This document shows, piece by piece, positions 6,918-11,282 of a stretch of DNA of 11,282 nucleotides. Origin of the DNA: CAZEQK01 sp964514395 (GTDB taxonomy: Bacteria > Bacillota > Bacilli > Tepidibacillales > Tepidibacillaceae); NCBI GenBank assembly GCA_964514395.1, contig CAZEQK010000067.1, positions 1 through 11,282 on the forward strand, given 5' to 3'. Position 1 is the stretch's first letter; each line of letters opens with the position of its first letter. The translations under genes and the position numbers were made by a program. The notes beneath the pieces were generated by a model, which was not told the DNA's origin, did not search any database, and saw only the letters and a program-made list of their open reading frames with translations.

Positions 6918-7976
6918 TTAATTATCCATTTTCATTTGCAGAATAAATTTACCTGTCCAATGTGCAGCGGCCATAGAAGTTCCCTCCATTTCTACATAAT
7001 TGTCGTTAGTATATGTCGAATATATAGAGGTACTCGGAGCCCATATATCAATTCCATTTCTTGCAGAGAAGTCAGTTGGGTTACCTTCTTCGTCAATGCC
7101 ACCAATACTAACAACTTCTGGATACGCTGCTGGATACTCAGCATATCCTCCATAATTATTTCCTGCTGCTGCAACCATAACGATTCCCGATTTTGAAGCA
7201 TCTAATATCGATTCATAAAGTGCAGTAGACTTCATAATAAAACCAAAACTCATATTAATAATGTCAATGTCATTGACAATACTCCATTCAATAGCTTCAA
7301 TAATATCTGATACATAACCTTCACCATTTGAATCCAATGATTTAATAGAATATAAATCAACTTCTGGAGCAACACCGATAACACCTATCTCATTATCAGA
7401 AGCGGCAATAATACCCGCAATATGTGTGCCATGACCATTATCATCATTATAAGAGCCTTTCTTGGTAATAGTGTTATAGCCACCTTTTATATTATCCACC
7501 AAATCAGGATGGTCTATATCTACTCCCGTATCTATGATGGCAACTTTTACACCTTCACCTTTTGTAATTTCCCAAATATCAGTTGCTCCCATATATTGAA
7601 CACCCCAAGGAATAACCTCTGCGGGTTGTTCAGGCCCTATTTCATCTTTTTTCTTGACTTTAGCATCATCATCAATTTTTCCTGATATCGAGACTATTAT
7701 ATCATCTTCAATATATTTAATATCAGGCTCATTAATTAATAAGTCATCTGATGAGACATGAACTACTATAGCATTGGTTCCTATGATTTCCTTCACTTTT
7801 GTAGCCCCATGTTTTTCTAGAATTTTATCTTTTTTAACCTGATCAACATTTTCTTCAAACATAACAATCTTCCGGTTGGAATTAGTTTTAGCATAAGAAG
7901 AATTTATTGATATCATACTAATAATAAACGAGAAAACCATGAGGATACTTACGATATATTTTACTCGTCTTTTCAC
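6918..7976 (-). CDS. Secreted subtilisin-like serine protease (S8), short C-terminus
   Basis: GTG 7976 is the start, with GAGGAGG 7 bases upstream. Residues 1-29 are a signal peptide ending near SSYA. Residues about 36-97 resemble the I9 inhibitor pro-domain (KIVMF...HGATKVKEIIGTNAIVVHV...YIEDD). The S8 domain follows: Asp149 in AIIDTGVDIDHPDL, His182 in NGHGTHIAGI, oxyanion Asn273 in AAAGNN, Ser334 in EGTSMAAA. The usual GTSMAAPHVAG becomes GTSMAAAHWTG, and the protein stops 18 residues after Ser334, where subtilisins run on for about 50. The end may be lost, so activity is uncertain. It is divergent from the HTH–TPR regulator. Secreted proteases are typical outputs of NprR-type signalling, and subtilases can also mature signal peptides. 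Confidence 0.92.
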   Translation of the reverse strand: MKRRVKYIVSILMVFSFIISMISINSSYAKTNSNRKIVMFEENVDQVKKDKILEKHGATKVKEIIGTNAIVVHVSSDDLLINEPDIKYIEDDIIVSISGKIDDDAKVKKKDEIGPEQPAEVIPWGVQYMGATDIWEITKGEGVKVAIIDTGVDIDHPDLVDNIKGGYNTITKKGSYNDDNGHGTHIAGIIAASDNEIGVIGVAPEVDLYSIKSLDSNGEGYVSDIIEAIEWSIVNDIDIINMSFGFIMKSTALYESILDASKSGIVMVAAAGNNYGGYAEYPAAYPEVVSIGGIDEEGNPTDFSARNGIDIWAPSTSIYSTYTNDNYVEMEGTSMAAAHWTGKFILQMKMDN

Positions 7977-8046
7977 GTTTTCGCCTCCTCTCCTAACTAA
8001 TAATTGTTCTGTTTATTACTATAATCCAATATTAACATAAGTTACC

Positions 8047-8075
8047 TTGTTTTAAGTTGGAAAACTTGATACAAT
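8047..8075 (+). promoter_or_regulatory. SigA-type promoter of the regulator–pro-peptide operon
   Basis: TTGTTT (8047-8052) and TACAAT (8070-8075) are separated by exactly 17 bases and lie 63 bases before the regulator's start. It is the best-spaced vegetative promoter I can find in the gap. An operator-like site lies in its spacer. I could not identify a convincing -35/-10 pair for the divergent protease. Confidence 0.5.
8054..8065 (+). promoter_or_regulatory. Operator-like site A, AAGTTGGAAAAC
   Basis: The site sits between the -35 and -10 of the regulator promoter. AAGTT-N4-AACTT (8054-8067) gives it dyad symmetry. It matches site B (8107-8118) at 10 of 12 positions. A protein bound here would block polymerase, consistent with autoregulation by the HTH protein, though that is inferred. 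Confidence 0.35.
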
Positions 8076-8106
8076 TTTCTTTAGTAAATACTTACTTTTT
8101 TGGTTC

Positions 8107-8118
8107 AAGTTGTACAAC
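8107..8118 (+). promoter_or_regulatory. Operator-like site B, AAGTTGTACAAC
   Basis: This site contains a perfect 10-base palindrome, GTTGTACAAC (8109-8118), in the untranslated leader of the regulator. It is a near copy of site A, 53 bases downstream, about five helical turns, so proteins bound at both would face the same side of the DNA. Confidence 0.38.
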
Positions 8119-8137
8119 ACAAGAAAAGGAGGTTTAT

Positions 8138-9388
8138 ATGGAAATTGGAGATAAAATTCGATATCATAGAAAACAACAGGGATTAACACAAGAAAAATTA
8201 GCCGAGGGCATTTGTACAAAGTCACACTTAAGTAAAATAGAAAATAACGTTGTTAAGCCACATCAAGAAACAGCAAATCTTCTTCTAAAAAAGTTAGGAC
8301 TTTCTATAACAGAAGATGAAACTATTAATGTTGAAGATATTAATAGAAAATTATACGAATGGTATGAGGTTATTAAAAGTAGAGATAAAAACAAAGCTAA
8401 AGAAATAGAAATATCAATAAATAGGGACATTTCAAAAATTGTAGATCCAATAATTTTAATTCAATATCAATTATTTTCTCTTAGATATCAATTATTTTTT
8501 CGAAATATGAATGAAAGTAACCAGCTTATTGTAAAGCTTGAATTAGTTGAAAGTAATCTTTCTGACATTCAAAAATACTATTTCTATTATTTTTATGGAC
8601 TTTATAAGTACATGCAAAACGACTTTATAGATTCGCTAGAGTACTATTCAAAAGCAGAAAAGATTGATCAACAAATTCATATGAATGAATCTGAACTATT
8701 ATACCTTTTATCTCTTGTTCATAGCAGATTACATCGTATTACATTAGCTATACGTTATGCTAATCTTGCCTTAGATATATTCAATTTTAATATGGATTAT
8801 ATGCAAAGTATTGAAGCGCAATCTATATTATCAATAAATTACATGCGTTTAGAAGAATACAAAAAAGCAAAGCACCATTTGGATAATTCATTAAAAATAG
8901 CTAAAAAACTTAACAATACATATTTAATAAGTAACATATACCATAATCTTGGTTATCTTTACTCGAAAAATAATAGCCATCTCGAAGCTATTGATTATTA
9001 TCTTAAAAGTATTGAGCTAAGAAAAGAAATATACGATAAGCTCACTAATACAATATATTATTTAACTGAAAGTTATTTTGCAATTAATAAAAAAGAAACA
9101 GCCAAGGAATGGCTAGAAAAAGGACTTAAAATTGCAGAAGAACATGGTATTATCTACATTCAAGTAAAATTGAACCTTTTAAAATTAGAACATTATATTG
9201 ATACTGAAAAAATCATTAATTTCATCGAAGAAACTGGACTAGCTTATTTTAAAGAGAAACAAGCTTGGTTAGAATTAAATGAAGCTGCAAAAAAAATAGC
9301 CAATTATTATGCTAATCAACGAAACTATAAAAAGTCTTATAATTACTGTTGTTTAGCAAATGATTCTATATTAAAAATAAAAAAGTGA
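8138..9388 (+). CDS. HTH–TPR peptide-sensing regulator (RRNPP family, NprR-like)
   Basis: ATG 8138 is the start because AAGGAGG (8126-8132) precedes it by 5 bases; a TTG-started extension to 8057 runs through the promoter. Residues about 5-58 are an HTH_3/XRE domain (IRYHRKQQGLTQEKLAEG, SHLSKIENN). The rest is helical with TPR-like repeats, clearest near 148-180, 225-258 (AKHHLDNSLKIAKKL), 265-298 (NLGYLYS, AIDYYLKSIELRKE) and 320-335. The 416 residues fit NprR (about 420) better than PlcR (about 285). RRNPP proteins bind a re-imported peptide in the TPR groove, which changes DNA binding or partner binding. An 11-base gap links it to a pro-peptide gene whose SD overlaps this stop codon, the usual receptor–pheromone layout. 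Whether it also acts on Spo0F like NprR cannot be seen. Confidence 0.9.
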   Translation: MEIGDKIRYHRKQQGLTQEKLAEGICTKSHLSKIENNVVKPHQETANLLLKKLGLSITEDETINVEDINRKLYEWYEVIKSRDKNKAKEIEISINRDISKIVDPIILIQYQLFSLRYQLFFRNMNESNQLIVKLELVESNLSDIQKYYFYYFYGLYKYMQNDFIDSLEYYSKAEKIDQQIHMNESELLYLLSLVHSRLHRITLAIRYANLALDIFNFNMDYMQSIEAQSILSINYMRLEEYKKAKHHLDNSLKIAKKLNNTYLISNIYHNLGYLYSKNNSHLEAIDYYLKSIELRKEIYDKLTNTIYYLTESYFAINKKETAKEWLEKGLKIAEEHGIIYIQVKLNLLKLEHYIDTEKIINFIEETGLAYFKEKQAWLELNEAAKKIANYYANQRNYKKSYNYCCLANDSILKIKK

Positions 9389-9399
9389 GGTGAATATAA

Positions 9400-9516
9400 A
9401 TGAAAAGATTAATTTTCACATTAATATTTACCATGTTAGTTGTAAGTTCAGTTTGGTCAGTACCTACTTATGCTGAGGATCATCCAGATCCTACAAGTAT
9501 TGAAGTAAATGAATAG
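9400..9516 (+). CDS. Signalling pro-peptide (pre-pheromone), 38 residues
   Basis: This short gene starts 11 bases after the regulator. GAGGTG (9387-9392) overlaps the regulator's TGA and lies 7 bases from ATG 9400. The product has a classical signal peptide: KR, a hydrophobic core (LIFTLIFTMLVV), then SVPTYA with a signal peptidase site after Ala25. The remaining 13 residues are EDHPDPTSIEVNE. This is the architecture of Phr, PapR and NprX precursors: export, trimming to 5-8 residues, import by Opp, and binding to the adjacent TPR receptor. A core such as HPDPTSI would share a Pro-Asp pair with the B. cereus-group NprX heptapeptide SKPDIVG. The exact active peptide is inferred. A terminator follows at 9577. 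Confidence 0.85.
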   Translation: MKRLIFTLIFTMLVVSSVWSVPTYAEDHPDPTSIEVNE

Positions 9517-9576
9517 TATTTTATTTTGAGTACATCTATAGAATTTCTAACATAATTTATCTCTTACATAACCAAA

Positions 9577-9623
9577 AACATAAGGGAAATCCATAATAAA
9601 CTTCCTTTATGTTTTTTTGTTTT
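9577..9623 (+). terminator. Rho-independent terminator of the regulator–pro-peptide operon
   Basis: AACATAAGGGAA (9577-9588) pairs with TTCCTTTATGTT (9602-9613) over 12 positions with one G–U, followed by a T-run (9612-9618) and more Ts. It lies 60 bases after the pro-peptide stop and closes a two-gene operon. Confidence 0.85.
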
Positions 9624-9700
9624 ACACTTTGTCTATATGAAAATTTGAACAACCGAAGAAATAAGGAAGTCTTCTTCCCTGAAACATTTCACTTGTTACA

Positions 9701-9717
9701 TAACTCAACTTTCGCAG
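9701..9717 (+). repeat. Left terminal inverted repeat of the IS4-family element
   Basis: TAACTCAACTTTCGCAG is the exact reverse complement of the right repeat. The same 17 bases also occur at 63-79 in the truncated copy. Confidence 0.92.
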
Positions 9718-9802
9718 AGTAATTTTCACTGAAAATCATTGAGCCACAAGGCTTGAGTACCAGTTAAAAATCTTTCTTGACGAATGAGATAAATAATGAA
9801 AA

Positions 9803-9866
9803 ACACCTCAACTTTTGGTAAAGTGAATTTGACTAATAAACACTACCAAAATAGAAGAAGAGGTGT
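9803..9866 (+). promoter_or_regulatory. Fold-back hairpin hiding the transposase ribosome binding site
   Basis: ACACCTC (9803-9809) can pair with GAGGTGT (9860-9866), which contains the transposase Shine–Dalgarno, and TTTTGGTA (9813-9820) pairs with TACCAAAA (9844-9851). Only transcripts starting outside the element, or early in it, carry both arms. This matches the known protection used by IS10, IS50 and other elements against translation from read-through RNA. The pairing is seen; the role is inferred. Confidence 0.65.
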
Positions 9867-9873
9867 CTCCTAT

Positions 9874-11226
9874 ATGATAGAGCAAAATCGTTTAAACAAT
9901 CAACTACCAAATGAAATTAATCACGCATTTTCTGAATTAAAAGTATTACACTACTTGAGAAAAGCTGGAATAAAAAAGGGATTCGGTTATACATCTTCGT
10001 CTCTTTTTCAACTTGTTTTTCTGCTTATCTTTCATCATAAAAATTGGTTTCGTTTATTAGAAAGTCGTAAAGGGGATACGTTACCTGGTAAGGATGCTGT
10101 CTATCGTTTTTTAAATCATCCTCGATATGCATGGCGTAAATTTTTACTCCTTTTTAGTGCAGCTACTATTGAAAAGGTACGTAGACTGACTTCGTCAAAA
10201 CGCATCACTGCTTTTGTTATTGATGATTCGATGTTTGAAAGAAACAGAAGTAAATCGGTTGAGCTTCTATCACGCTTTCACGACCATGCTACGCACACAT
10301 TTTATAAAGGATTTAAAATGCTTACCCTTGGATGGACAGATGGACATACCTTTTTACTTGTAGACTTTTCTTTATTGAGTTCTTCAAACAAAAAGGCTCA
10401 AATCAACGGAATTTCTGAGAGAATAGATAAACGAACTTCTGGCTATAAACGTCGTGTAGAAGCTTTACAGAAAGCACCAGAAGTTATTCCAATCATGATT
10501 GAACGTGCTCTTTCTATGGGTATTCATGCTTCTTATGTTTTAATGGATAGTTGGTTTACTCATGCCCCACTCATTCAAGTCACCGTAGAAAAAGGATTAG
10601 ATGTCATTGGAATGGTGAAGCCTTTGAAATTTTTCCAAAACCGTAGGTTTTCTCTAAATGAACTTTATACAAAAGCACTACGTGTTCACGGAAAGAAAGG
10701 AATATTAAAAACCATCTTTGTACAACTGGAATCAGGAATTCCAGTAAAGATTGTATTTGTTCAACATCGTTCTTTAAAGAAAGAGTGGCTTGCCATTCTT
10801 AGTACAGACTGTTCTCTTTCTGAAGAAGAAATCATTCGGATTTACGGAATGCGATGGGATATTGAACTATTTTTCAAGTCTACGAAATCCCTATTGAAAC
10901 TCTCAAAGGAGTTCCAAGGAAGATCTTATGACTTACTGGTTAGTCATACCACGATTGTCTTTTCCCGTTATATTCTTTTGTCATGGCAACATCGTGTTAG
11001 CAAAGACCCAAGAACATTGGGCGGATTGTTTTATGAATTTAGTGATGAAGTTCATGAGTTAGATTGGGCAACCGTTCTCAAACAATTACTGCAATTACTC
11101 GAAGACGTCATTCACAAGTCTAATCGTAAATTAACAAAATGGATTAAAAGTCAACTTCAGCAATGGATTGCCAGTTTACCTAGTTATATCAAGGTCTACT
11201 TGCCTATTTCAGGCTGCGAAAGTTGA
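9874..11226 (+). CDS. IS4-family transposase, intact
   Basis: ATG 9874 is preferred over an in-frame ATG at 9796 because GAAGAGGTG lies 8 bases before it, and the extra 26 codons run through the regulatory hairpin. The 450-residue DDE enzyme shows Asp in VIDDSMF (117/118), Asp225 in LMDSWFT and the YREK signature Tyr324, Arg327, Glu331, Lys338 (YGMRWDIELFFKSTK), as expected for IS4-family cut-and-paste transposases. The C-terminus from about residue 383 is duplicated in the remnant at 63-279. No stop or frameshift interrupts it, so it is probably active and could act on both copies' ends. Confidence 0.93.
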   Translation: MIEQNRLNNQLPNEINHAFSELKVLHYLRKAGIKKGFGYTSSSLFQLVFLLIFHHKNWFRLLESRKGDTLPGKDAVYRFLNHPRYAWRKFLLLFSAATIEKVRRLTSSKRITAFVIDDSMFERNRSKSVELLSRFHDHATHTFYKGFKMLTLGWTDGHTFLLVDFSLLSSSNKKAQINGISERIDKRTSGYKRRVEALQKAPEVIPIMIERALSMGIHASYVLMDSWFTHAPLIQVTVEKGLDVIGMVKPLKFFQNRRFSLNELYTKALRVHGKKGILKTIFVQLESGIPVKIVFVQHRSLKKEWLAILSTDCSLSEEEIIRIYGMRWDIELFFKSTKSLLKLSKEFQGRSYDLLVSHTTIVFSRYILLSWQHRVSKDPRTLGGLFYEFSDEVHELDWATVLKQLLQLLEDVIHKSNRKLTKWIKSQLQQWIASLPSYIKVYLPISGCES

Positions 11227-11230
11227 GTTA
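11214..11230 (+). repeat. Right terminal inverted repeat of the IS4-family element
   Basis: CTGCGAAAGTTGAGTTA is the reverse complement of 9701-9717 and overlaps the transposase stop codon (11224-11226). Confidence 0.92.
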
Positions 11231-11282
11231 ATAAATATAATGTTTATGCTATAAAAAATCATTATAATAGTATTATAGAATT

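Larger units (their letters stand above)
9701..11230 (+). mobile_element. Complete IS4-family insertion sequence, 1530 bp
   Basis: The element is bounded by perfect 17-bp inverted repeats (9701-9717 and 11214-11230) and holds one intact transposase gene that ends inside the right repeat. No 8-12 bp target duplication is visible: the bases outside are TTGTTACA on the left and ATAAATAT on the right. This suggests that one flank has been rearranged, for instance by recombination with another copy. The right 217 bp are identical to the inverted remnant at 63-279. Confidence 0.9.

Noticed and set aside
6918..6960. Frameshift as the cause of the short subtilase C-terminus
   Set aside because: I read the other two frames after the GTSMAAAHWTG motif; both stop within a few codons and neither restores canonical sequence. 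Deletion or natural shortening remains possible.
6936..7685. Plus-strand open frames opposite the subtilase
   Set aside because: They lie antisense to a well-supported protease gene, have no ribosome binding sites and no recognisable motifs; they are by-products of its codon usage.
8057..8137. Longer N-terminus of the regulator from a TTG at 8057
   Set aside because: It would run through the predicted -10 and the ribosome binding site, and the HTH domain begins right after ATG 8138 with AAGGAGG in front.
9667..9680. GGAAG-TCTT-CTTCC hairpin after the operon terminator
   Set aside because: Only 5 bp with no T-run; a convincing terminator is already present at 9577-9623.
11263..11277. Palindrome TATAATA-G-TATTATA beside the IS4 element
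   Set aside because: Short, pure A/T apart from the centre, and expected by chance in such AT-rich DNA.

Overview
The window is AT-rich DNA with strong AAGGAGG-type ribosome binding sites. It carries an HTH–TPR peptide-sensing regulator, a gene type I know only from low-GC Gram-positive bacteria, so the host is most likely a member of the Bacillota (Bacillales or Clostridia). I cannot name a genus. No tRNA, rRNA or CRISPR array is visible.

Positions 1-3940 are a graveyard of mobile elements stacked end to end. In order they are: a 217-bp tail of an IS4-family element (minus strand), a decayed IS1182-family element, the last third of an IS21 helper gene (istB), a group II intron that lost its 5' part but keeps its reverse transcriptase and RNA domains V and VI, and the C-terminal part of an IS3-family OrfB. 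Each is cut, frameshifted or carries stop codons.

Positions 3931-5757 hold small minus-strand genes of unknown function: a membrane-anchored protein apparently split by a frameshift, a 51-residue charged helical protein, a remnant of a YubB-like ferredoxin-fold protein, and a 154-residue single-pass membrane protein. Two hairpin terminators separate some of these units.

Positions 5882-9623 are the most interesting part. On the minus strand, a secreted subtilisin-like protease (pro-domain present, catalytic residues intact, unusually short C-terminus) is followed after 40 bp by a secreted 331-residue protein of unknown function. Divergent from the protease is a 416-residue HTH–TPR regulator of the RRNPP type (NprR-like in size and layout). 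Eleven bases after it begins an unannotated 38-codon gene for a signal-peptide-bearing pro-peptide. Regulator plus pro-peptide look like a complete cell–cell signalling pair with its own terminator. The 161-bp divergent gap holds a good promoter and two similar operator-like sites 53 bp apart. The simplest model is that exported, processed peptide is re-imported and bound by the TPR domain, which then controls its own operon and perhaps the protease operon. The protease could be a target of the system or the enzyme that matures the peptide.

Positions 9701-11230 are a complete IS4-family element with perfect 17-bp terminal repeats, an intact YREK transposase and a fold-back hairpin covering the transposase ribosome binding site. 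Its right end is identical to the inverted remnant at 63-279, so two like IS ends face outward around the window. The last 52 bases are AT-rich and hold no gene.
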